Source: Lotus japonicus (lineage: Eukaryota; Streptophyta; Magnoliopsida; Fabales; Fabaceae). From it: DNA of 64,000 nt. The stretch covers positions 21,763,802 through 21,827,801 of the forward strand of contig NC_080041.1 in NCBI RefSeq assembly GCF_012489685.1, written 5' to 3'. The translations under genes were made by a program, and so were the position numbers. Below are positions 46,111 to 57,763 of the stretch, in pieces (position 1 is the stretch's first letter; every line of letters starts with the position of its first letter). Under the pieces are notes generated by a model that was given only the letters and a program-made list of their open reading frames with translations, had not been told where the DNA came from and made no database searches.

Positions 46111-47317
46111 GGCCCACCCGCGATGATATCATCCTGTTCAGTCACTAGTCATAGTAGTTGTGGAAGCTCCTGCACAATTAGTGAACGTCAAAGAAACTCC
46201 TTTTGATGTGGTTCTAAAAACTCTGTCGTCTCCCGTCATCTTCTCCGGCGAGTCCTTCATTTGAACTTGTATTATGTAAGTTCTTGACCTTCTGGACTCA
46301 TTTCTAACCTCTGATTCTTCATTTGATGATAAAAAACGTTACTTTTCTTACCCAGAATTCGTGCCTTTAGATTTTGAAGGAAAAGACACAATTTTCTCCT
46401 TCTCGGCCTCACCATCTTCACAGAGGAGATGATAATCTCAAAATCAAACCTCTGTCCTATGAGTATCCTTATCTCTGAGGTTGTTTTCGAAGTAAGATTA
46501 GGGAAATTAATAAAAATCAAGAAATAAGTGATTTTGGGCTATAAACCAATATTAAGCTACTTTGAATTGAGAACAAATTAAGCTTAGAGGAAGATTTAGG
46601 GGTTGATTTAAAATAAAAATGGTAGGGAAAAATATGAAGAAATTGATTCTGAAGTTAGATTTTGAGAAAGTTGAAAAGTAATTTAGAGAAGTGATTTTCC
46701 GAAGAAAATGACTTTTGGACCCTAATTAGTGAAAAACAAACATGGCCTAAGAAAGATGGAGGCAGATGATGTGACTTGTTACCTTGGACAGATTGAGACA
46801 TGAATGGGCATAGAACCTTGAATTTTGATGACTTTGGGACTTATATGAATCTTAATCTGAATACCTTGGAGGATTATGACTACGAGACATTGAAGCTTCA
46901 TTTGAGACTCGGATAATCTATAGACATTGAATGACTTTTGGACTTGATAAGGGTAGGTAAATAAGACTTAACAAGATGAATTAAAGAAATTTAAGAGAGG
47001 CATAATATATATGCTTATATAGTTGCGTGATATATGATGTTTGAACATGGTTATTGGAGTATTATCGTTAGCGTACTAACCCCAGATCGTGATTCCGGAT
47101 AAAGAGGCGAACACTAGATGCCTTAACAAGACGAGGAACCTCCGACTCCTCACGGATATGAAAATGAATCCAGGTTAGGGAGGAGGGGTTACCTCTTGGT
47201 TGTTAGTTAGGGTTATGTTACAAATTCTATTTGGATACTTGCTGGTTGGTTATCTATGATTACTTGTGTTGTGTGTTTCATTATACATATGAGTATATCT
47301 TGATGATTGATGATATG
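46111..47317. other. Repeat-like non-coding sequence
   Basis: No gene. From about 47040 the text resembles the body of a long LTR that resumes at 50001, after the solo LTR. I cannot fix its ends. Confidence 0.4.
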
Positions 47318-50000
47318 TGTAAGACCTGGATTTTCAGAACAAGCTAATTTCCGACTCACGCGTAGAATCAGTGTAAGCGTGACAGGAGTTTGATATTTGA
47401 GAAAGATTAATGAAGAAGAAAGTTCAGGAATTGCTTGAGGAATGTTGCGTAGTCATTTTAGGAATTAGAGCGAGTCGTCTGCACACCCGCCTTATGGCAA
47501 GCGTGTCCAGAATAGGCTAATTTCGCTTTAGAGCAACGTTTTAAGTGAGATTTCGAATCCTTGGAAAATTTAAAGATTTTCTTTATTTTTCCTTCGACCA
47601 GTGTTTCATTTCGGAACTCTAGACTGTATGCACGATAGTATTCACTTTTCGGAAGTCCGACGACGCTAATTTCCTTGCTTCGAAACCCTAGATTCGAGCG
47701 ATGGATGAAGACTTTTTCTATTCGGGACTTCTAACGAAGTTTCCGTCCGCGTAGCCAGATTTGTTTCGACATTTCCAATCTTTCTTCAGAAGGAAGTTTT
47801 GTCGTCTGAGCATCACAGCAAAAAGTAGTTTAACGGGACAGATTAACTTACACCGCCTTTGAGATTTTAGATATCGTTTTTCCCAAATCATAGATAATTG
47901 TTTTGAGTTCTGGAATTCTGATGCCAGAATCTCTCTTAGAATTCCTCGGTGGACGTGCTGCAAAAATCGAAATTGCGAAATTTTCATTTTCCCGCGATTT
48001 CACCTGCCTATAAATAGCTCGAAAAAAGCAAAATCTCTTCATTCTCACCCATTCAAGGCCGCGAGCAAGGAGAGAGGAGGAGAGGAGAAATTTTCGCGAA
48101 AACTTGACCAATCTTCGTGCAGTTCGTCCCTACTTCTAGGTATTGAGGTAACTAGCATGAATCCTACCTCTGTTTACTGTTTCTGTTGCGTTTTTGAAGT
48201 CGTTTCTGTGCTCATAGTTTTGAGCTTTTTCTAAAATTGTTCGATTTCCTTGATTTCTTGGTTGGGTTATGTTCCTTATGTTCCCATGAGTCTAAAACCT
48301 CTGTCAGTAATCGCCGATTGCGATTCAGTTGTCCAAGATCTGAAAAATTGATTCAAAACCCCATTAGTCGCACATTTCGAAACTTTATTGTCGAAAAGCT
48401 GTAATCTGACTTCGTGCCTTTAGGATTTGCTGTCACGGATGTCATGAGGATCAATGCTGTCAAATTTGTTTTCCGAACTGATAACTTTGAAGTTTTGAGC
48501 CTTTATTTTGGACCAAAATGCCGCTGGATAGTCGTATTTCGACCCGATTGTCCGAAAATTGTTCCGACAATTTCTTTGCCTTAGTTTTACCCTAAAACTA
48601 CCTTGTGAATTGATTTAGATCGAAGAAAAAGTTCGAAAACCCTATTTTCCATAGTGGCCGAAACCTAATTGCTTGGGTACCGTGTCCAAAAATAATTTTT
48701 GGGTCTCTATGACCTGAGCCATTGCGTAGCTCTTTCAATTGTCGAAATTTTGGCGCCGGTTTCGTGTCATTCTGAGTTCTGTAGCTCGAGTTATGCTCGT
48801 TTTAGCGAACGAAGTCTCCGTTGTCAATTTGTGCCTAAATAGGAACTCTGAAGCTTTAGAGGCTTTCTTTACGATTTCGATTAGTATTAGTAGATCGTGT
48901 TGCTCCTAGTGAAGCTTGTGTTGATGATTGTGTTTTCTTTGTTCTAGGTTCGCAATTTCCATGCCCAACTTCTACTCACGAAGGTAAGGGTAACTCGGTT
49001 TTAGAGCGTCTTTGAGTCTTGCATTCTTTTATCGCACTGCCTGTGTTTGAGATGAAGATGTTTATATTGATTGGCAGATGATTATGATTATTATGCTGAA
49101 TTTGGAAAATGTTTTCTGAGAGGCTTCGGCCGTTTACTGGTTTCTGTCGTTACTGCTTCCTAGTGGATGGAACATGTGGTTACTTTGGATTGGTCCTTGG
49201 GTGGGCTTTGTTATTGTCTGACTTGGCATATAGGGCTTGAGTCAAGTGGCGATGAGGAGGTGTGTCCTATCATTGTCCCGTCTTGAGAGACGATATTGAT
49301 CGATCCATTTTGTTAGCAGCATATAGTTGCATTATAGGGAACTAACACCTGACCCTATGTTGTTGGATTTTCGTATTGGTTTATTGATATCTGATTTGAT
49401 GTTACATTGTTGAGGTTATTATTATCTGAGTCCGATTTATGTTTAAGTTGTTGATATATGAGTTGAGTTATGTTGCTAGTTATTTACCATGCCAAGTAAT
49501 TAAATTCGAACAACATGATTTTTCTCTTTTATACATGGTAATTGCATGGAGTTAACCCTTTCTATTTGCTACTTGTTGTTTGGGCGCTTAACGCTATTAG
49601 GCGATGGAGATCCTTCCGCCGAGGCATAGCTACTCGAGTTGGAGATCGAGTTGTAAGCGGTGGAGTAGAGGTATGAGAAGCAGCTTTGCTTCTCTTCTTG
49701 TGGATTATGTTGGAGTCTCTTTTACTTTATGAGAACTCTGTTATTAAAGTCTTGCTTCCGCCACTGTTAAAGTGCGCATGTTTATTCTGAACCTTACTTA
49801 TGGTATTGTAAACTATTATTACTGTATATCGGGAAACAAGTTATCTAAATAAAGTTATGGTATGTTTCCAACCTTTTAGCCGAAGTGTTTAGTTGTTTTA
49901 CAGAAAAAAAATTCCCTTGGTTTTTAGGGATTGCAGATTGGTCCTTAGACTTTGTTAGGTTACTAATGTGACTCCTCAGTTGAGAAATTGGGGTGTTACA
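47318..50000 (+). mobile_element. Solo LTR, 2683 bp, family A, perfect TSD
   Basis: It begins TGTAAGACCTGG and ends GGGTGTTACA. ATATG stands on both sides (47313-47317 and 50001-50005), a perfect 5-bp target duplication. A TATA box CTATAAATAG lies at 48007-48016. It is the same family as 11655-15321 in opposite orientation. Its first 227 bp are identical by eye to 63774-64000. No second LTR or internal region is adjacent. Confidence 0.92.
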
Positions 50001-51392
50001 ATATGGTTATGAGTATGTATATATGTGTTATGCCTTGTGATTTCTTGATGTGATATTATGACCATGAAAGAATATATGAGCTCTCTGGCAGGATGAAATG
50101 CTCCTGATCATATTTGATAGCTTCTTAACAAATGAATGTTGTTTGATTGAGTTGTGAAATTGTAACATGTGGTGTGCATGGATGATGATATTTATGTTAT
50201 TGCTTGATGCATTAGACAGATGCAGGTTATAATTTGAGGATTCAAATAGCAATGAAGGAGATACAATGAAAGAATCTTAAAGGCATTATTTGACAGGAAC
50301 CAAGGAACGATTATTCAGTGATCAACAAGACAATGTTCAACATTGAAAGAAGGACTTTTGCATATGGACTAATGAATTAGAAATTAATTAGGTGGATATG
50401 GGCTTAGATAATTGCATGAACTGTTTATGCATATTACTATGATTTTACTGTTAATCACTGAATAACAGGTATTCCAAGTTATGGTTCAAGTACGAATTCT
50501 GAATGCCTTTAAGAGAATTACTCATGTATGAGTAATATAGACCTTGTGTGGTCCTGGGCAGGATAAGGGGGAGATGATTGGCAAATATTGTTATAATTTG
50601 TCCACATGCATCATTATTTGTGCAGGGAGGATAAGGAGTAGGAACATGCGGCAACTTCCACCTGAGACCCCGAAAGTGCACCCGGTGTGGATGCCCGAGA
50701 TACTTGAGGTAGCACGTAAGACCATGAGTGGCTGTGTAATCCTTAATGGATCGCTGAAATGGTATTCATGACTCGGTAAAGAGTGGACTCGGGTGGTGCC
50801 ATATTCCCAAGTGATGTTCCGAAGTTGACAGGCTTTGGGTAGCCAATGGGTCCAGCATACAAATGTGATATTTATTGGCGGTTGCGGTGGCATGCATTGC
50901 ATAATTGCATTTTATCTATGATTGATTACATGTGATTGATTGACTGATGATTTTTGTGTATGTGCTGGTTAGTGATCGTGGAATAACTGATAGACTGGTA
51001 GTCCAAATGAGACTTGTGGCATAAGCCTATCTTTCACCCATTTGGTAGCTCACTCCCTCCCGCTTATTTTTCAGGTACAAGCTTAAGGTGGGCTCAGGAC
51101 GGGTCAAGTTCGAGTCATGCTGAAGCTATTGAGTCATGGTAGTTGTCGGTGAGTAGAAAGTCACGGAGAGAAGACATCAGAGATTAATGTATGTCGGAGC
51201 GAAGGCATTAGAGATTAGTGTATGGTGTGGTTAAGTGATCCATATAATGTAAATTAGATTGAGAAAAATAATAGGTGTTTGTATTGGGAAAGGAAGCAAA
51301 ACTAGGTGTATAAGAGTGTGCGAGAGAATGAGACTTGTTGTATGTGAGAGTTGGAAGAAAACTTTTAAAAAGTCCGTGTTTGAAGTGGTCAC
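50001..51392. repeat. LTR-like host sequence of the solo LTR
   Basis: Non-coding sequence with features of a long plant LTR body (for example GGTACAAGCTTAAGG near 51075). It continues the sequence left of 47317. No open frame of interest. Function and exact family unknown. Confidence 0.4.
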
Positions 51393-51590
51393 CACACTTC
51401 GAGGCATGTCATTTGGATACCAGTTGCGCACAAAAGCAAGGTTTGGAAGAGTTGGTTGGTTTCTCAGATTCTCACTGGCGCGAGAATAAAATTGACAGAA
51501 GGAGCACTACTAGATATGTGCTCTTGTTTGAAAGAGCTCCAATCTCTTGGATCTCTAAGAAACAACTAGTGGTAGCTCTTCTCGACACCG
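51393..51590 (+). pseudogene. Copia RNase H fragment, copy 2
   Basis: The frame reads LVGFSDSHWRENKID, then RSTTRYVLLFERAPIS and KKQLVVALL. It is a second, slightly less decayed copy of 45905-46110, with the same left sequence (GAGGCATGT) and a different right flank. Confidence 0.75.
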
Positions 51591-52096
51591 ATCACTTATT
51601 CTTGACCGTGCGGTCGGCGCTGAGATAGAAACAGAGAAAGGAAGAGACTTTCATATTAACAATCAACAACATACACATACAATGCCTTAATGTTGTTTAT
51701 GTAGTAAAGCATGTGCATCATAATACAATTATACAAACATGCTATAATCTCAAAACCTAACTTAGTAGTGGAGGATTGTCCAACTCCAAGTCATTATAAG
51801 GGATACTTTGGCCACACAACATCATCAGCAAATAAGGAATCTTAAGATCACTAACCAAAAAGAGGTTAAATTTGTTATCTCCCAGGTAAATAATGTAAAT
51901 TGTTGGTTCATAGCACAGGTAGCAACTATTTACGGTCCATCATGAAATATGGGGTGTGTCTACAAAAGAGACATGTCAAGTGACCTCCAAATGGAAGCTA
52001 TAGCTTAAGTTCCCACCTTGGGTTTTCTCATTTGGTTTCTTTTCTTACCCTTGCCACCAACCCCATTTAGTTGGCATCCTCATTAAGACTCAGATA
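51591..52096. other. Probable 3' UTR of the fusion gene
   Basis: Downstream (minus-strand) sequence of the next gene. No coding frame seen. Confidence 0.4.
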
Positions 52097-55000
52097 TCAC
52101 CGTCTGAGATATTTCTTTCCCCTGGCATCATCTTTAATGATATTCCAAAGTCTATGTTGAAAATCAGCAGGCCACAACACCACATCATTTCCTGAAAGAA
52201 CCATCTTTGCAAGATGATCTGCTGCTCTATTAGTTTCGCGCCACGAGTGAGAAATCAGATACTTATCGAACTTCTCTAAGAGTTTCCAGATTTGTTTCAA
52301 ACAGCTTTGAGCTTTTAGACAAGAAGGTTGTTTCTTATTGATAGTCTTCACAACACTCATGGAGTCTGACTCAACCCATATTGCTTTAATACCAAGACCC
52401 GACGCGAGAACCAGGCCTCTCCATATGGCCCAAAGCTCAACCAAGAAAACATCTCCTTGAGAAGCTTTAGAGACAAAACCGCATATCGGTTCACCCTTGT
52501 AATCACGAAGCAACCCACCAAAACTAGCAATTTCTCTTTGTATTGAACCATCAGTGTTCAATTTCGTCCATCCAAACTTTGGCTTTGCCCATTCACACCA
52601 TCTTATGGATCTGGAAACTGGACTCAGAATGTTTGCAATTTGGTTGAGATTCCTCAATAGAACCATTCCTTTTAGTCTTTTCTGAGCAAGGGATAACAAG
52701 TATGTGCTATTTGTAACTTGTAACTCAAGTCTAAGTTCTTTTTCCTTAGCCTTGTGTTTCTTCCCTTTAAGATGTGCCACTAAACACTTTTCACTGGGAG
52801 TGCTAATATGACACAGAGAGCAACTCCATTCCTTCTGGACTTGCTTGTTACCAGTTAGTCTTGTAAAACTGCTTTCTGTCTTGTTACAATCAGCAAGATC
52901 ATCTCCTCCCTGATGCAAACAATTTTGTAATAATATGTATTAGGACAATGACACTGAGTAAATTAACATCTGACAGAGAATTAGTTGGAAGCAGCCACCT
53001 TCAAGGTAGTGATTAACATCTAAATAAGTTTGCAATATGATTGTAAGGGAAAGCTTACAATGAGGTACACACTTTACAAAATTTAGCATGGAAGAAGCAT
53101 ATTTGGAGTTATCAAAGATTGAGAAATCAAAAGCAGCAAATAAATAATTTATAACGTAAACAACATCGAATGGGTTGTCAGTATTTTGATACAATGATGC
53201 ATGAGAAAATCAGGGCAAAAACTTAAATTGAATACCTGATATGCTACGAGTTTCTCCTCTTGTATTTGGCTTGTAATGATTGCCTGGTCAGAGATCTCTA
53301 CAAGGTTGCTATCCTCATTTGATTGGAGAAGTGTTATGCTATCCTTATCCAATTCGAAAGGTGCGGTTTTCTGTCTTGTGATGTTTAAAGTCCTTGAACA
53401 AATGTCCCAAGTACAATAGTGTTTAATTAAGAACTTATAGATGTATGGAGCAACACCAAAATACGGAATCAACAAGAAGATAGTCACTGTAGCTTTCACA
53501 AGTGGCCACCATGGAAGCCTGTAGCAATAACCACGTTCAAAATGACATATGGGGTAGCAGAAAACTAGAAGATCAGGATATTCAAACATAAGCTCAAATG
53601 ACAATTGGTTCCAACTTCCAAGTATTAGATAATGATAATAGTCAGATACGACAAGTTATAAGAACTATTTAGTAAACTAGTTTCCTTTATTCTTTTCTAA
53701 CCCTGCAGCCTATAAGCCAAAATTTGTTTTGATTTCCTTTTGACATTGTTTTCCAGTTTCTACCAAGGAATTAATTTATATGCATTAACTGTGTATCCAA
53801 TAATATTTTGTAATGATACTTTTTTGGCTGTTTCTTATTTTAATTTATTAATGATGTGGCAAAATAATGAAATTCTGATTTGATGTATGTGTAAAACTTT
53901 TTTACATTGTTGGTGCATAGATCGTATAATGTGAAAAACTTAATTAAACCCTACCACCAGTAAGTGCCCGCTCAGACTCTTTGTCAACAGACTGTGAAAT
54001 AGAGCATTTAATGCTCTTAATTAGCAGTTATATTTTTGTCTGTATATAATTATGTTGTTTCCTGTTTGTACTTAGTTTATTTTAGGTAGTTTCTTATTTC
54101 CATTCATTCTCCTTAATTCTCTCTTTAGTCAAGGATTTCCTTCTTTGACTTTGATCAATCACATTATGTAATTCCCTCTATAAGAAGAGGAATCCCTGTA
54201 CAGTTTTTCATATCAATAATATTACCAAATATTTCAACTTGGTATCAGAGCCTCTATGGCCGAGAGGTCAAGAGTTCGATCCTTGCTCCCCTCACTTTCT
54301 AATTAAAAAGTGGAATTTAATTAAGCACATGGTAGGCGGGCCTGTGCATTTATCCACGCTTCAAGCCCAAAGGGCTCTTGCGTGAGGGGGCGTGTTAGAA
54401 TATAATATAAAACCATTGATGTGGCCCTTACCCAACAGCTTAAGCTTTTGGGATAAGTGATTACAAAATACCAGATTGGCATCATTTCAGTGACCAAGAC
54501 AATAGTCAAGCTCAGCAAACAAGAACCTACCTATGACCTGAATTATGTATGGGATGAACAAAGATACCAAATACCAATTTTACGTGTCGTATTACAATGT
54601 GACATACTCAGTAATTTTTGAAAATCACCATATCCTTGCGTATGTGTTGTGATGTATCAGTGACTTATCCACCATATTCATGCTACCTGGTGATAAATAA
54701 ATCCAAAATGGTTCTTTTTAGTATTACCAAGGTATCCCCATAGCCGGCAACCATAAAACTAATCCTCTCGAGCCTTGGAGAGCAGATTAAGTGAGTAGAC
54801 CTCTCCTAGAAAATCATTCTCCATTCACACCGCTCAAGAATGGAACCCTCAACTAAATGCTTAAGGAGACCAGCTATCTACTAACTGTGTTAGTACTCGT
54901 AGGTAGTTCAAAATGATTTTCAATTCACATATTGACAACAATTCGATTTGACTCAATATCAATGTTTTTTATTACTAGAAGATTAAAGTAAACTAATGAC

Positions 55001-55494
55001 ACTTCTATCTACTCAAAGTTCAAAGTAAAAGTATGAGTCAAATTCTCAGCAAAAAGAAAAATAAAAATTTACCAGTTAAATAGCACTGCAAGTTCCCATT
55101 CCAAGATCATAGACAAGGAAAGCAGGATCCAAAAAGCAAGACATTGCTGATTGCTGGAGTGGGAATCACTCTCCATTGCCCTAATAGAAGCGTACCTATA
55201 AGACAACACAACAATTTTTTTCATGAAAACAGAAAAGGAAGGTTATTTCTTAAGAAAAGTGAAGAAATAAGAACACCCAGTTTTAGTAGCTACTTACAGG
55301 GGACAAAGCAAACTAAATGGAGGCCTGCATGTCCAAAAAAAAAACATAACAAAATTGGAGTCAGACATCAACGTTGGTGAACAGAAGTTTCAATTTTGAA
55401 ATAATAAGGAAACAAATTGAACATAAGAGTTGGTGTACCAGGCAAGGAGAGTGAGTGATTTGGTTAATATTGCATGGAGAATTTCCCAAACCAT
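52097..55494 (-). CDS. HVA22-like / U1 zinc finger / RNase H fusion protein
   Basis: Five minus-strand exons join in frame to 433 aa: 55494-55439, 55324-55298, 55195-55073, 53518-53236, 52909-52097. All introns are GT-AG. Residues about 19-110 form a TB2/DP1-HVA22 domain (FSLLCPLYASIRAMES, then LPWWPLVKATVTIFLLIPYFG), a hairpin-membrane type found on the ER. A polar linker follows. Residues 193-215 fit a U1-type zinc finger (C193-x2-C196-x12-H209-x5-H215), a fold that often binds double-stranded RNA. Residues about 279-400 form an RNase H domain with all four acidic residues: D283 (NTDGS), E321 (VELWA), D345 (ESDS), D394 (AADHLAK). Exons 2 and 3 are 27 and 123 nt, as in the HVA22 gene at 57764-59452. 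Zinc finger and RNase H share the last exon. Function unknown. Confidence is high for the gene, lower that every exon is used together. Confidence 0.85.
53940..54480 (+). mobile_element. TRIM-like mini-LTR element in intron 3
   Basis: TTGGTATCAGAGC at 54239-54251 is a primer site for initiator Met-tRNA. Only about 150 bp later a purine tract GTGAGGGGGCG is followed by TGTTAGAATATAATAT at 54391, an LTR start. The internal region is therefore very short, as in terminal-repeat retrotransposons in miniature. The outer ends are not recognisable, and the right LTR seems cut near 54480. Confidence 0.6.
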
Positions 55495-55929
55495 TGCGAT
55501 TTCAATTTCAACTGTTATTCTATTCTTTCCATCTCAAGTCTAAACAAATATTAAGCGTCGGTTTGCGGGGAAGGGAAGGGGATGACCATAAGTCAATGTA
55601 ACCGACCTCTGAGTGGTTTCTTTGTCTTTCCCAAACAAAGAAACCAATGAAAGAAAAAGTCATGAAAAGCCGACAAAATAATTAGGTGGGCTCATCCGCT
55701 TTTGGTGATGACTAAAATCAAACAAAATTATAGATTTTTAAAGACCTAGTTGCAATTTTACTCCGATGAAGGACTAAAATTGGTTGACGATATAGTTGGA
55801 GGGAACAAAAACATATTTAACCCAAAAATAGTTATATGTTATAATAGTTTGACCGAGGATCAAGAGTACTAAGAGAATCCACAATGTGAGTTGTTTATTT
55901 GGGTTGAGCAATGTTTTTTGTGGAGTCAA
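55495..55929. other. Upstream region of the fusion gene
   Basis: Holds the presumed promoter of the minus-strand fusion gene. No convincing TATA box was found. Confidence 0.4.
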
Positions 55930-56390
55930 CACTACAAGGAAAAGACAAGTTACAAACCATCAGGGTCGGCCCAAGGGTAAAGCCACTGAAGCAAGGGCTT
56001 TAGGCCTCTAAAAAACAATTTGTTTTACTAAGGAAAAAAGACCTCAAAAAATATTTTTTTACTAAGTAAAAAAGGCCCCAAAAAACTAAGCATTAATACT
56101 AAGTCAAAAAGGCTCCCAAAAAATGCCTCACTTTAAAATTCGCTTTAGGCTTCATTTAGTGTTGGCTCAACCCTGCAAACAGTAAAAATTTGTCACTAAC
56201 CCGTAAAAGTCGTCGATAATGAAGATTTACCTATAGACAATACACGGTAAAAAATAGCGAGTATTGGCCTAGTCGCTAGTAACATATCAATTGCTTTAAA
56301 TGTCACTATATAAATAACAACTTTAATCGCCGCTAAGTTATCGACGGTCAAGGCCGTCAGTAATATGCCAACAGTCATCATGCATGTAAT
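55930..56390 (+). mobile_element. CACTA-like end, split by hAT MITE
   Basis: CACTACAAGGAAAAGAC at 55930 matches the usual start of plant CACTA elements. After the hAT insertion the sequence goes on with several GTCGTCGATAA / GCCGTCAG repeats of the kind seen near CACTA ends. The far end (TTGTAGTG) is not in view. Confidence 0.5.
55961..56175 (+). mobile_element. hAT MITE, 215 bp, nested
   Basis: The ends CAGGGTCGGCCCAAG and, inverted, CAGGGTTGAGCCAAC match the hAT pattern. The flanks CAAACCAT (55953-55960) and CAAACAGT (56176-56183) agree at 6 of 8 positions. Confidence 0.75.
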
Positions 56391-56887
56391 ACAATTTTAG
56401 GACCCGAAAAAAAAACCTATTATTCACTAAGACAAAAGTGTTGCATCGCAGAAAAATGACATAAAATTTTAATTCCTTACACTCTTCATGACAATACGAT
56501 AATTTAAAATAGAATAATATAGCCTAAAGTTTTAAAATTCACTAAAGTATAATTTAATTTTGTTTAAGGGTTTAACAAACAAAAATAAAAATAATTTAAC
56601 CTTATAAATTTTTTAACAACATATATTCTTCATTAAGTATTCTTGTTCGATCTGTTGTGGTGAAGGTTAAAGGTCTCCCTAAAAATACAACTTATAAAGA
56701 TCGAACATTCAACCTTAACTATATAATTTCTGGTCTGTAGCCACTTTTAACTTATAATTTATGGTCTCTAGCTATATCAAATAACTATATTTAGTTAATC
56801 AAGCTGATTGGAATCCCATTTTCATAGATTTATTCTTAATTAGACCACACCAAATTTACACATATATATATAGAAATTTTAAGGGCC
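56391..56887. other. AT-rich spacer
   Basis: Nothing recognised. Confidence 0.5.
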
Positions 56888-57620
56888 TTTTTGTTTTGGA
56901 AAATATTTTCATTTATCCTTTTTTGGAAATAGTTTTCATTTAGAAATTTAGAAAACATGTTTGTTTTGACTTTTATTTTCATTTTGACTGTTATCGTTGT
57001 TGCCACCACCATCACTGCTATTACCCCCGGGCCCACTGCCATTATTGCTGCCACCACTACCACCATCGTCGCCCTGTAACTTTCACCACCCCTTCCCTCA
57101 CCTCTACCCCACCACCACCACCTCTGTAGTTGCGACCACCGCCGACATCGCTACCACTTGCATCGCTACCACCACCACCATTGTTGCCATCACCTCTATT
57201 GCCACCATCACCCTTTTTCATCTCACTGGTTGGTGGTGACAGTGGTGGATGGCGGTAGTGGTGAATGCAGTGGTAGTGACGACGATGACGAGGGTGGTGA
57301 TGGCGGTGGTGATTACGACGACTGTATTGGTGATGGTGGTGGTAATGGTGGCGATGACGATGATGACATGCAGCGGTGGTGGTGGTCGTAATGACGGTGA
57401 CAAAGATGGTGGTAGTGGCAAAGATGATGGTGGTGATGATGACATTGGTAGTGACGACAGTAGTAGTAGCTCGTTTTCAACGACTTTATTTTTATCTTCT
57501 ATTTTGATATGTTTTAGAAAATATTCTTTAAGAAAGCATTTTTTAAATATCAACCAAACATATTTTTAGATTTATTTTCTATTTTATTTGAAAATGAAAA
57601 CATACCAAACATGTCCTAAG
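56888..57620. repeat. Foldback element with CCA/TGG core
   Basis: A CCACCA-rich block (57000-57215) faces a TGGTGG-rich block (57236-57460), so the core folds back on itself. The outer AT-rich arms (TTTTGTTTTGGAAAATATTT at the left, AAAATGAAAACATACCAAAC at the right) are also loosely inverted. Open frames across it are runs of Thr/Val/Pro or Gly/Asp codons and are by-products. Likely a foldback transposon that expanded by slippage. Confidence 0.55.
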
Positions 57621-57763
57621 CTTAGTATTGCTGTCATTTAATAAAATTTAATTTTGAACTCAATCTTCTTCACAATATGTAATATACATAGGCAGAAATA
57701 AATACTAAATTACAACATCTTCGAATTAATTATTCTCATGCCATCTTCCTCAAATCACCCTGA

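Noticed and set aside
57000..57569. Thr/Val/Gly/Asp-rich frames
   Set aside because: They come from triplet-rich low-complexity DNA with open frames on both strands.
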